Shown: piece after piece, positions 1-4,989 of the stretch
How the letters are laid out: every line of letters starts with the position of its first letter
Numbering within the stretch: position 1 is the stretch's first letter
From: JAZDLO01 sp043801935
Lineage (GTDB): Bacteria; Actinomycetota; Thermoleophilia; RBG-16-64-13
DNA length: 5,112 nucleotides
Reading direction: 5' to 3'
NCBI GenBank assembly: GCA_043801935.1
Contig: JAZDLO010000242.1
Location: 1 to 5,112, forward strand
The notes under the pieces: generated by a model
Database searches by the model: none
What the model was told of the DNA's origin: nothing
What the model saw: only the letters and a program-made list of their open reading frames with translations
Made by a program: the position numbers and the translations under genes

Positions 1-2391
1 GCCGGCGGCGGGTTCCTGAGAAAGCACGGTGCCCGCCGCGGCCTCATTGGGGGTGGCGGTCTCATCGCCGACAAGTCCTACGCCCAGGAGCTTTGCCCGG
101 GCGGCGGCCACGTCCAGACCGGCGAGCGCGGGGACGGTGGCCGTGGCCTGAGCTGTCGAGACCGCCAAGGTGAGTGTTTCCCCCTGGAGAAGGCGGGTGC
201 CGGCGGCAGGGCTCTGATCCACCACCGTGCCGGGCGGCTCCAGGGAAGCGGCGTCCTCGAGGGTAGAGATCTTGAACCCGGCCGTCTCCAGGACTTCCCG
301 AGCCTCGGCCAGCGGCAAGCCCACTACGGCCGGCACCGTCACCTCCTTGGGCGCGTGGAGTGCACAGGGTTCAGTCGGCTGCTTATCTGCGCGAAAGAGC
401 TCCTCGACCACCGTAGGGCAGAACTCGGTAGGCAGCTGGTGAGACTCACTGCAGACCGCCACCGAAACCCAGCCATCGCCGGCCGGCGTCGGGAAAGCCG
501 ATACAGGGGTCCCCTCCAGCGCCTGTTTCATGAAGGTCGCCCAGATGCGCGCGGGGAAAGACCCCCCGGTCACCTTGATGCCGTGTACCTCTGTCATGGC
601 CTTCTGCTCTTTGGGATAACCGACCCACACGGCAGTGACCAATTCAGGCGTGTAGCCCACGAACCACGCGTCCCGGTAACTCTGTGTCGTGCCCGTCTTG
701 CCTGCAGCCGGTCGGCCGATGTCGGCCGCCGTGCCGGTACCGGAGGTGATGACCGACTGGAGACAAGATGTGGCGATAGCAGCCAGCTCCGGGTCGAGGA
801 CCCGCGTGCGCTCCTCAGCGTTCTGGTCGAGGACCCTGCCAGCCGAGTCCGTCACGCGCACGATGGCCACAGGGAACGAGGTCTTGGACTGATCGAAGGT
901 CACCAGCGAAGAGAGGCGTTCCCCGCCGGTGGCCAAGGTCGCGTAGGCCATGGCCATCTCGAGCGGGCTCACCCCGGTGGTCAAGCCCCCCAAGGCGATG
1001 GCCGGGTTGGCCTCTTCTCCTACCGACGTGACGATACCCATGTCGTAGGCCGTCTTTGCCACCTCGTCGGCTCCCACATCCATCACCAGCCGGGCATACA
1101 CACCGTTCGACGAGCGAGCGGTGGCCTCGGCCAGGGTCAGGGGTCCCTCGTCGGTGGAGGAAACGTCCCAAGGGCCGCTCGGCAGCTCGATCGTGATCGG
1201 GCCGGAGTCATAGGTGGTGCTGGGACTCATGCCCTGCTTCAAAGCAGTGACCAACACGAACGGTTTGAAGGCCGAGCCGGGTTGACGCCTGCCTTGCGTG
1301 GCGAGGTTGAACTGCGATGTGGAGAAGTCTGCGCCACCTACCATGGCCACGAGCCGCCCGGTGCGCACGTCGATACACACCAAGGCCGCGGACGGATCTC
1401 CGGGCTCATCGAGGATACCGGCGATGGCGTCTTCGGCCTCTTGCTGCAACTTCAGGTCGACGCTGGTGTAGACACGCAGGCCGCCGCTTAAGACCGTGGA
1501 AGAACCGTAGCGTGAAACCAGCTGCTCGCGTACCATCTCGATCCAGTACGGGACCTTGACTGTTTCCTCACCCGCGGCCGCTGCCAACTTGAGGGGGGCG
1601 GCAAGAGCCCGTTGTAGCTCTTCGCTGGCTATGTAGTCCTGCTGGTACATCTTGTTCAATACCAGGTTGCGCCTGGCGAGGGCGGTTTCCGGGTCCCTCC
1701 GGGGAGAATAGGCGGAGGGTGCCTTCGAAAGGCCAGCAAGGAGCGCGGCTTGGTCGATGGTCAGGTCGGCGGCGTGCACGCCGAAGTATGTGCGGGCCGC
1801 GGCTTCGACTCCGTATGCACCCTCGCCGAAGTAGATGATGTTCAGATACTCGTTCAGGATCTTCTCTTTCGACCACTTGTTCTCGAGCTGGTAGGCGAGC
1901 GCCGCCTCTCGCAACTTCCTGTCGAGCGTCTGGTCGTCATTTATGTAGGCGTTCTTGATGAGCTGCTGGGTGATGGTGGAGCCGCCCTGGACGATCTCGC
2001 GGTTGCGGATATTGGCCCAGAACGCCCTGAGGATCGCCAGAAAATCCACACCGCTGTGTAGGTAGAAGCGTTCATCCTCGACGGCCACGACCGCGTCCCG
2101 CATGACCTGGGGGATCTGATCGGCAGACAGGACGTCCCGGTTCTCAAGTCCGTGCAGCTCGGCGAGGAGGACCGGGGATTGAGAGTCGTCGTAGATCCTG
2201 GTCGTTTCCGGGGAGGAGATGTCACCGGCCAGCTCCACGGAGGGAAGTGTCCGGGCCACGGCCACGTAGAACCCGGCCAGCGTGGAGAGAAGAGCCACGA
2301 TGACCAGGAGGAAGGCGAACAACGTGCCCCGCAGGACCCGGCGCCCCCGGCCGGGCCGGCGTCTTCTTGCTGCCTTTGTGTCCGTCGCCAT
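1..2391 (-). CDS. Class A penicillin-binding protein (bifunctional transglycosylase/transpeptidase) with PASTA repeats; 3' end outside the window
   Basis: This enzyme polymerises lipid II into glycan strands and cross-links the stem peptides on the outer face of the membrane. 797 residues are visible and the frame is open to the left edge. A basic N-terminus (about residues 6-21) precedes one membrane segment (about 22-45). The GT51 domain shows EDERFYLHSG with catalytic Glu105, GGSTITQQ (136-143), RKLRE with Glu162, and KEKILNEYLNIIYFG (175-189). The transpeptidase domain shows SAFK with nucleophile Ser373 and Lys376, SSN (428-430) and KTGTT (565-569). A Cys-containing linker (C647, C658, C676 and H679), common in this family, leads to PASTA 1 (about 684-745) and PASTA 2 (from about 752, cut at the edge). 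The ATG at 2391 is the only plausible start: an in-frame stop lies at 2406-2404. It has no Shine-Dalgarno sequence. PASTA repeats suggest a PonA2-like actinobacterial or Firmicutes-type class A PBP that may sense wall fragments. The function is secure; the exact orthologue is not. Confidence 0.96.
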   Translation of the reverse strand, partial: MATDTKAARRRRPGRGRRVLRGTLFAFLLVIVALLSTLAGFYVAVARTLPSVELAGDISSPETTRIYDDSQSPVLLAELHGLENRDVLSADQIPQVMRDAVVAVEDERFYLHSGVDFLAILRAFWANIRNREIVQGGSTITQQLIKNAYINDDQTLDRKLREAALAYQLENKWSKEKILNEYLNIIYFGEGAYGVEAAARTYFGVHAADLTIDQAALLAGLSKAPSAYSPRRDPETALARRNLVLNKMYQQDYIASEELQRALAAPLKLAAAAGEETVKVPYWIEMVREQLVSRYGSSTVLSGGLRVYTSVDLKLQQEAEDAIAGILDEPGDPSAALVCIDVRTGRLVAMVGGADFSTSQFNLATQGRRQPGSAFKPFVLVTALKQGMSPSTTYDSGPITIELPSGPWDVSSTDEGPLTLAEATARSSNGVYARLVMDVGADEVAKTAYDMGIVTSVGEEANPAIALGGLTTGVSPLEMAMAYATLATGGERLSSLVTFDQSKTSFPVAIVRVTDSAGRVLDQNAEERTRVLDPELAAIATSCLQSVITSGTGTAADIGRPAAGKTGTTQSYRDAWFVGYTPELVTAVWVGYPKEQKAMTEVHGIKVTGGSFPARIWATFMKQALEGTPVSAFPTPAGDGWVSVAVCSESHQLPTEFCPTVVEELFRADKQPTEPCALHAPKEVTVPAVVGLPLAEAREVLETAGFKISTLEDAASLEPPGTVVDQSPAAGTRLLQGETLTLAVSTAQATATVPALAGLDVAAARAKLLGVGLVGDETATPNEAAAGTVLSQEPAAG

Positions 2392-2400
2392 CGTGCGCTG

Positions 2401-2406
2401 ATGTTA
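2401..2406 (-). promoter_or_regulatory. Possible -10 element of the PBP gene (leaderless start)
   Basis: On the minus strand TAACAT (TANNNT pattern) ends 9 nt before the PBP ATG, so transcription would begin within a few bases of the start codon. This fits the absence of a Shine-Dalgarno sequence. No recognisable -35 hexamer lies 16-18 bp upstream, so the call rests on a 6-base match plus position. Confidence 0.3.
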
Positions 2407-2429
2407 CACCAGGGCGGCCGCCGCCATGG

Positions 2430-2435
2430 TATGCT
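2430..2435 (+). promoter_or_regulatory. Possible -10 element of tyrS
   Basis: TATGCT fits TANNNT and lies 19 nt before the tyrS ATG, implying a very short leader that still contains the ribosome binding site. There is no good -35 at the normal spacing; TTACAC at 2404-2409 is 20 bp away and a poor match. tyrS could instead be transcribed from a promoter inside the opposing PBP gene. Confidence 0.25.
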
Positions 2436-2447
2436 CCCGCCCGGGAG
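2434..2447 (+). other. Small inverted repeat overlapping the tyrS ribosome binding site
   Basis: CTCCCG at 2434-2439 is the exact reverse complement of CGGGAG at 2442-2447. In RNA this gives a 5-bp stem with a GCCC loop that pairs most of the Shine-Dalgarno core. It could limit translation only for transcripts starting upstream of about 2434. In GC-rich DNA, a purine-rich Shine-Dalgarno sequence preceded by C-rich sequence may also arise by chance. Confidence 0.4.
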
Positions 2448-2450
2448 GTG
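2444..2450 (+). promoter_or_regulatory. Shine-Dalgarno sequence of tyrS
   Basis: GGAGGTG is a seven-base perfect complement to the 16S anti-Shine-Dalgarno tail. The GGAGG core is 6 nt before the ATG at 2455. This decides the tyrS start: the frame is open upstream to beyond 2152, but that stretch is antisense to the PBP gene and the homologous protein begins near here. Confidence 0.8.
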
Positions 2451-2454
2451 GCCG

Positions 2455-3708
2455 ATGGAAGGCAGAAAGATACCGGTGGATGTGCCCGCCGCCATACGTG
2501 ACGAGTATGAAGAACTCCTCCTCGGCAGCGTGGACGTGCTGCCCGCCGACGAGCTGCTTCACCAGTTGGTACGGGCCAAAACGGAGGGGCGGCCCCTTCG
2601 GGTGAAGCTTGGTGTCGATCCCACTGCTCCCGACATCCACCTGGGCCACACGGTGGTCTTGCGGAAACTCGCGCAATTCCAGGCTTTCGGCCATCGGGCG
2701 GTCCTTATCATCGGGGATTACACGGCCAAGGTCGGCGACCCCTCGGGGCGGTCGAAGCTGCGACCGCGCATCTCAGACGAAGAGATAACTGCCAACGGGA
2801 TGACCTACGTCGAGCAGGCGGCCAAGGTCCTCGATATGGACGCGGTCGAGCTCACGCGCAACGGAGACTGGCTGGGTCCGCTCCGCATGGACGAGGTTCT
2901 GCGGCTTACCGCTACCGTGACGGTAGCTCGCATGCTCGAGCGGGACGATTTCTCCCGTCGCTACCTCGCGAACGAGCCGATCTCCATGCTCGAGTTCATG
3001 TATCCCCTTTTGCAGGGCTACGATAGCGTGGCCGTCCGGGCGGATGTGGAACTGGGGGGGACCGATCAGAAGTTCAACCTGTTGATGGGCCGCACCATCA
3101 TGGAGGCCTATGGGGCGCCGCCCCAGAGCATCCTCACGGTCCCACTGCTGGTCGGCACCGACGGCGAACAGAAGATGTCGAAGACGTACGATAATTACAT
3201 CGGCGTCAACGATCCTCCCGACGAGATGTTCGGGAAAGTCATGTCGATCCCCGACGCGCTGATGGTCGCGTATCACAGCCTACTCACGGGCGCCGGACGG
3301 CGTGAGGTGGAGGCTCTCGAACGTGGGCTGCAAGACGGCAGCTACCATCCGGCGCAGGCGAAACGAGACCTGGCAGAGAAGCTCGTGGGCCTCTACCATT
3401 CCTCCGCCGCCGCGGCCCAGGCGCGTGCTCACTTCGACCGCGTGTTCAAAGAGAAGGAGAGGCCCGAAGTCCTACCCGAAGCGGCCATTCCTGCTGAGGC
3501 GGTCCGCGATGGGCGGGTGTGGTTGCCGCGCCTCCTGAGCGCACTCGGGCTGGCATCGTCGAACGGCGAAGCCAAGCGGCTCGTGGAGCAAGGGGGCGTA
3601 AGGCTCGACGATACGGTGCTGGAGGATCCGGGCGCGGAATTCGCTCCGGAAACTCTGCGTGGAGCCGTCTTACAGGTGGGAAAACGTAAGTTCGTGCGTC
3701 TCATCTAG
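2455..3708 (+). CDS. tyrS: Tyrosyl-tRNA synthetase
   Basis: This cytoplasmic class Ic aminoacyl-tRNA synthetase activates tyrosine with ATP and charges tRNA-Tyr. The protein is 417 residues, normal for the family. The Rossmann catalytic domain carries the KLGVDPTAPDIHLGHT block, with HLGH (62-65) as the HIGH signature, then IIGDYTAKVGDPSGRS (85-100). The tyrosine-pocket region YPLLQGYDS (183-191, with Gln187 and Asp190) is followed by GGTDQ (201-205) and the KMSKT loop (240-244). The C-terminus (about 354-417) is an S4-type RNA-binding domain that contacts the tRNA. The LGVDPTAPDIHLGH form and overall pattern match the TyrS2/TyrZ-like subgroup rather than the E. coli TyrS1 type; the subgroup call is from memory of family patterns. 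No T-box leader is present, since only 63 bases separate it from the divergent PBP gene. It has a strong ribosome binding site and shows no truncation. Confidence 0.97.
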   Translation: MEGRKIPVDVPAAIRDEYEELLLGSVDVLPADELLHQLVRAKTEGRPLRVKLGVDPTAPDIHLGHTVVLRKLAQFQAFGHRAVLIIGDYTAKVGDPSGRSKLRPRISDEEITANGMTYVEQAAKVLDMDAVELTRNGDWLGPLRMDEVLRLTATVTVARMLERDDFSRRYLANEPISMLEFMYPLLQGYDSVAVRADVELGGTDQKFNLLMGRTIMEAYGAPPQSILTVPLLVGTDGEQKMSKTYDNYIGVNDPPDEMFGKVMSIPDALMVAYHSLLTGAGRREVEALERGLQDGSYHPAQAKRDLAEKLVGLYHSSAAAAQARAHFDRVFKEKERPEVLPEAAIPAEAVRDGRVWLPRLLSALGLASSNGEAKRLVEQGGVRLDDTVLEDPGAEFAPETLRGAVLQVGKRKFVRLI

Positions 3709-3801
3709 GCCGACCTACATCTAAAGTCGCATGCGTCCAGGGCGTCACTGCCCATAGACTGCGCCCAGGCGACGGATGATGCCTCATACGGGGAAGGCCA
3801 G

Positions 3802-4560
3802 ATGAAGAGCGATGACGAATGTGATCGTCCAAGAAAGCGCAGCACACGGGACGTGCCGCGCTTCGTCGGTGTGGCCGCGCTCGCGCTGTGCCTGGGTGTC
3901 TTAGGCGCTGGGGGGATCGATTCCGGCTGCGGAAGCGGGCAAGAACTCCTCGGCCCCGTCTCTTCCGAGGCGTCTACCCCCACAACGGCGAGCGGTAGCT
4001 CGTCGGTGACGACCGCGAGCGGCACGGCGGCGTCGTCTGCGACCGCTGCCACCGCTGCCACCAGTGCCCCGTCGCCCACCGCCGTCGTAGCCGGACCGCC
4101 GTCGCTCTCGGCCATCGCCCAGGTATTTGCTGATATCGCGAAGCTGACGGCGCCGACGCCCACCTATGGACTCGTCGAACTGCCGGCGGGCATCAGCATC
4201 CCCGCGGACTGGTGGCCGGTGCTGTCCACGACCGCCCCCGGCGATCACGGGGGGCCTGTTGTCTCCAATCCCCGGATCACCGGGGAGATCCCCGGTGCCC
4301 AGGAGGTGCAATTGGTCCTGAGAATGAGTGATGGTTGGCTGGTGGTCCTGGAGAACTTCCGCGGCGACCTGGGGGACGTGACGGGTAGTCCGGTGGGCCG
4401 AGTAGCCGGGCACATTGCGACCCTTTATGCCCTGAACGGCGGCGTGTTGGTCCAGTGGAGCGACCAGGGGGCCTGGTACGGGGTGTTCGGGCGCGGGGTT
4501 CCCTCCACCGACGTCGTGCGGATCGCACTCGGTATGACGCTGGTCGATCCAGGCCATTGA
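3802..4560 (+). CDS. Secreted or membrane-anchored protein of unknown function, possibly DUF4367-like
   Basis: I do not recognise this gene with certainty. The 252-residue product has a basic N-terminus (RPRKR at 9-13, R15 and R20) and one hydrophobic segment (about 21-39), so it is exported or anchored by a signal anchor. Cys43 follows, but IDSGC is not a proper lipobox (Asp at -3), and neither is ALALC at Cys30. Residues about 53-100 are a Ser/Thr/Ala-rich linker. The C-terminal domain (about 101-252) is compact and ends in a VLVQWSDQGAWYGVFG stretch and DVVRIALGMTLV. That order, a W-containing strand, a short strand and a closing helix, recalls the end of DUF4367 domains of anti-sigma-factor and LolA/RseB-like proteins; this is weak inference. 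GGGGAAGG at 3790-3797 is a usable but imperfect ribosome binding site. The gap from tyrS is 93 bases with no convincing promoter or terminator, so co-transcription with tyrS is possible. Its stop codon lies inside the first rRNA promoter. Confidence 0.8.
   Translation: MKSDDECDRPRKRSTRDVPRFVGVAALALCLGVLGAGGIDSGCGSGQELLGPVSSEASTPTTASGSSSVTTASGTAASSATAATAATSAPSPTAVVAGPPSLSAIAQVFADIAKLTAPTPTYGLVELPAGISIPADWWPVLSTTAPGDHGGPVVSNPRITGEIPGAQEVQLVLRMSDGWLVVLENFRGDLGDVTGSPVGRVAGHIATLYALNGGVLVQWSDQGAWYGVFGRGVPSTDVVRIALGMTLVDPGH
4270..4297. repeat. Three alternating palindromic half-sites inside the anchored-protein gene
   Basis: CCCCGG (4270-4275), CCGGGG (4280-4285) and CCCCGG (4290-4295) occur at an exact 10-base period, separated by ATCA and AGAT. 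The middle copy can pair with either neighbour. Pairing with the right copy extends to an 8-bp perfect stem (CACCGGGG with CCCCGGTG, 4278-4297) closing a 4-base loop. A related C-run and G-run pair lies just upstream (4235-4239 and 4249-4254). It encodes ordinary residues, so it may simply reflect codon use. Confidence 0.55.
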
Positions 4561-4585
4561 CAGAGTGGGGAGTAAGGTCTAAGAT
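4557..4585 (+). promoter_or_regulatory. rRNA operon promoter P1
   Basis: A perfect -35 TTGACA (4557-4562), a 17-bp spacer and a -10 TAAGAT (4580-4585) make this the best sigma-70-type promoter in the window. Transcription should begin near 4591-4593. The -35 contains the TGA stop of the upstream gene (4558-4560), so promoter and coding sequence overlap. An 8-bp palindrome, AGATATCT (4582-4589), covers the -10 and could be a protein-binding site, though it may be chance. Direction and position point to the 16S gene. Confidence 0.82.
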
Positions 4586-4650
4586 ATCTCCCTCAAGATG
4601 ATGCAACTACTCGTGGACAGCACAAGCGACCGGGCGAGGGCGCGCGGATA

Positions 4651-4668
4651 GGCTAGAAGACGATAGCC
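4651..4668 (+). other. Hairpin in the P1 leader
   Basis: GGCTA (4651-4655) and TAGCC (4664-4668) form a perfect 5-bp stem with an 8-base loop. It lies inside the larger inverted repeat. It has no U-tract, so it is not an intrinsic terminator. Confidence 0.4.
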
Positions 4669-4677
4669 GCCGTTCTC

Positions 4678-4709
4678 TGAGTCGCCTGTGCATGTGACAG
4701 AGCGGCTCG
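4678..4709 (+). other. Bulged hairpin in the P1 leader
   Basis: GAGTCGC (4679-4685) pairs with GCGGCTC (4702-4708) with one U·G. After a single bulged A (4701) the stem continues as CTGT (4686-4689) with ACAG (4697-4700), closing a 7-base loop. The 11 pairs make it a stable element just before the right arm of the large inverted repeat. No U-run follows that would make it a canonical terminator; TTTCATTTT downstream is interrupted. Confidence 0.55.
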
Positions 4710-4727
4710 TTTCATTTTGAGGGAAGG

Positions 4728-4756
4728 TTGACGCAGCTAACCGCTGATGCTAAGCT
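4728..4756 (+). promoter_or_regulatory. rRNA operon promoter P2
   Basis: TTGACG (4728-4733), a 17-bp spacer and TAAGCT (4751-4756) with an extended -10 TG (4748-4749) form a strong promoter, with a start near 4763. The bases after the -10 (TCCCGGCC) are GC-rich, as in discriminators of growth-rate and ppGpp-controlled rRNA promoters. The A/T-rich patch TTTCATTTT (4710-4718) lies where an UP element would sit and overlaps the right arm of the inverted repeat. Confidence 0.8.
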
Positions 4757-4764
4757 TCCCGGCC

Positions 4765-4778
4765 GCGCCTAAGAGCGC
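4765..4778 (+). other. Small hairpin before boxA (boxB-like position)
   Basis: GCGC (4765-4768) and GCGC (4775-4778) form a 4-bp stem around CTAAGA, starting at about the P2 transcription start and ending 2 bases before boxA. In E. coli rRNA leaders a boxB hairpin holds this place. The stem is short, so the call is positional. Confidence 0.4.
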
Positions 4779-4780
4779 AG

Positions 4781-4792
4781 TGGTCTTTGAAA
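4781..4792 (+). promoter_or_regulatory. boxA antitermination site of the rRNA leader
   Basis: TGGTCTTTGAAA aligns with E. coli boxA TGCTCTTTAACA. The run from 4785, CTTTGAAAACTGAAC, closely matches the CTTTGAGAACTCAAC form seen in Streptomyces and mycobacterial rRNA operons. In the RNA it would bind NusB and S10 (NusE) to make polymerase resistant to Rho. It lies about 20 nt downstream of the P2 start, the expected place. Confidence 0.8.
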
Positions 4793-4802
4793 ACTGAACA
4801 GC

Positions 4803-4841
4803 GTTGTCGGATCGGACTATTTCGTGGTCCGGTCTGCCAGC
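4803..4841 (+). other. Long hairpin in the rRNA leader
   Basis: The strands 4803-4819 and 4825-4841 form 16 pairs (four G·U) with one mismatch (4807 and 4837), closing a 5-base loop TTTCG. The top seven pairs, CGGACTA with TGGTCCG, are continuous. It follows boxA directly and may help fold the leader during 16S assembly. Confidence 0.65.
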
Positions 4842-4844
4842 AAC

Positions 4845-4885
4845 GAATCATGCGAGGACGTCGTCTTCTAGTGGGATGGCGATTC
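4845..4885 (+). other. Two-tier hairpin in the rRNA leader
   Basis: GAATC (4845-4849) pairs with GATTC (4881-4885). Inside it GAGGAC (4854-4859) pairs with GTCTTC (4863-4868), with one G·U and a 3-base loop. The tiers are separated by unpaired bases, so the outer stem is less certain than the inner one. Confidence 0.4.
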
Positions 4886-4893
4886 TCGACCCC

Positions 4894-4923
4894 GTCTGCA
4901 ACCGGCCCAGCTGGTTGTAAGAC
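4894..4923 (+). other. Long bulged hairpin in the rRNA leader
   Basis: GTCTG (4894-4898) and CAACCGGC (4899-4906) pair with GCTGGTTG (4910-4917) and TAAGAC (4918-4923), giving 13 pairs with a single bulged A (4919) and a 3-base loop. It is among the strongest local stems before 16S. No U-tract follows, so it is a structural or processing element, not a terminator. Confidence 0.65.
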
Positions 4924-4926
4924 ATA

Positions 4927-4941
4927 CTTTGAGAGCTAACT
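4927..4941 (+). promoter_or_regulatory. Second boxA-like motif near the 16S 5' end
   Basis: CTTTGAGAGCTAACT matches the leader boxA run CTTTGAAAACTGAAC (4785-4799) at 11 of 15 positions, including the CTTTGA core. It lies 142 bases further downstream. It could be a second Nus-factor site or a degenerate duplicate. Confidence 0.4.
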
Positions 4942-4961
4942 TAAGCTCTTCCAAAAGTTAG
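4931..4961 (+). other. Two mutually exclusive hairpins before 16S
   Basis: AGAGCT (4932-4937) pairs with AGCTCT (4944-4949), extended by a G·U (4931 and 4950), around a 6-base loop. Alternatively CTAACTT (4936-4942) pairs with AAGTTAG (4955-4961). They share bases, so only one can form at a time. The first would also tie up part of the second boxA-like motif. Confidence 0.5.
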
Positions 4962-4982
4962 ATCCGGACGCAAGTCCGTATC
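4961..4982 (+). other. GNRA-tetraloop hairpin just before 16S
   Basis: CGGAC (4965-4969) and GTCCG (4974-4978) close a GCAA tetraloop. After one C/U mismatch the stem continues as GAT (4961-4963) with ATC (4980-4982). It ends about 7 bases before the predicted 16S 5' end. It overlaps the second of the alternative hairpins by one base. Confidence 0.6.
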
Positions 4983-4989
4983 GCAATAC

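Larger units (their letters stand above)
4589..4724 (+). repeat. 13-bp inverted repeat framing the segment between P1 and P2
   Basis: The arms are TCCCTCAAGATGA (4589-4601) and TCATTTTGAGGGA (4712-4724). As RNA all 13 positions pair, one as G·U. The left arm begins at about the expected P1 start site and the right arm ends 3 bases before the P2 -35 box. Only P1 transcripts could form this long-range stem, which would enclose 110 nt containing two further hairpins. Confidence 0.7.
4561..4989 (+). other. Non-coding rRNA promoter and leader region
   Basis: This 429-base stretch carries no supportable protein gene or tRNA. It holds most of P1, all of P2, an inverted repeat between them, a boxA antitermination motif, a second boxA-like copy and a chain of hairpins up to the 16S 5' end. 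In other bacteria such leaders promote Nus-factor antitermination and form the 5' half of the RNase III processing stalk. The pairing partner downstream of 16S is outside the window. Confidence 0.85.

Noticed and set aside
355..1491. Open frame of 378 codons on the plus strand
   Set aside because: It is antisense to the PBP gene, which has every catalytic motif in its own frame. The translation looks like GC-rich noise with many Arg, Gly and His residues.
2152..2454. Upstream extension of tyrS by about 100 codons
   Set aside because: The extension is antisense to the PBP gene, has no family similarity, and the strong Shine-Dalgarno sequence marks the ATG at 2455.
2392..2454. T-box riboswitch for tyrS
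   Set aside because: The gap is too short, and I see no T-box consensus sequence or terminator/antiterminator pair.
1941..2495. Open frame of 184 codons on the minus strand
   Set aside because: It overlaps the 5' part of the PBP gene in another frame and is low-complexity, rich in Ser, Pro, Arg and Trp. The in-frame PBP reading from 2391 gives the real protein.
2773..3276. Minus-strand open frame of 167 codons inside tyrS
   Set aside because: It is a shadow of the well-conserved TyrRS catalytic domain, with no ribosome binding site or family signature.
3740..3766. Candidate terminator after tyrS
   Set aside because: Only a 4-bp GGGC/GCCC stem, or a 5-bp GGGCG/CGCCC stem with a 17-base loop, can form, and no U-tract follows.
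4042..4059. Two tandem copies of ACCGCTGCC
   Set aside because: They encode part of the Ala/Thr-rich linker. Two short copies are not enough to call a functional repeat.
3901..4557. Minus-strand open frames opposite the anchored-protein gene
   Set aside because: They are Arg-rich readings caused by the GC-rich Ser/Thr/Ala linker on the other strand. The plus-strand frame has a coherent export segment, linker and domain.
4788..4816. Third promoter with TTGAAA as -35
   Set aside because: The matching -10 position reads ATCGGA, a poor fit, and TTGAAA is part of boxA.
4923..4930. Promoter directly before 16S using CATACT or TACTTT as -10
   Set aside because: No -35-like hexamer lies at the right spacing (AACCGG or CCGGCC there), and the element falls within the folded leader.
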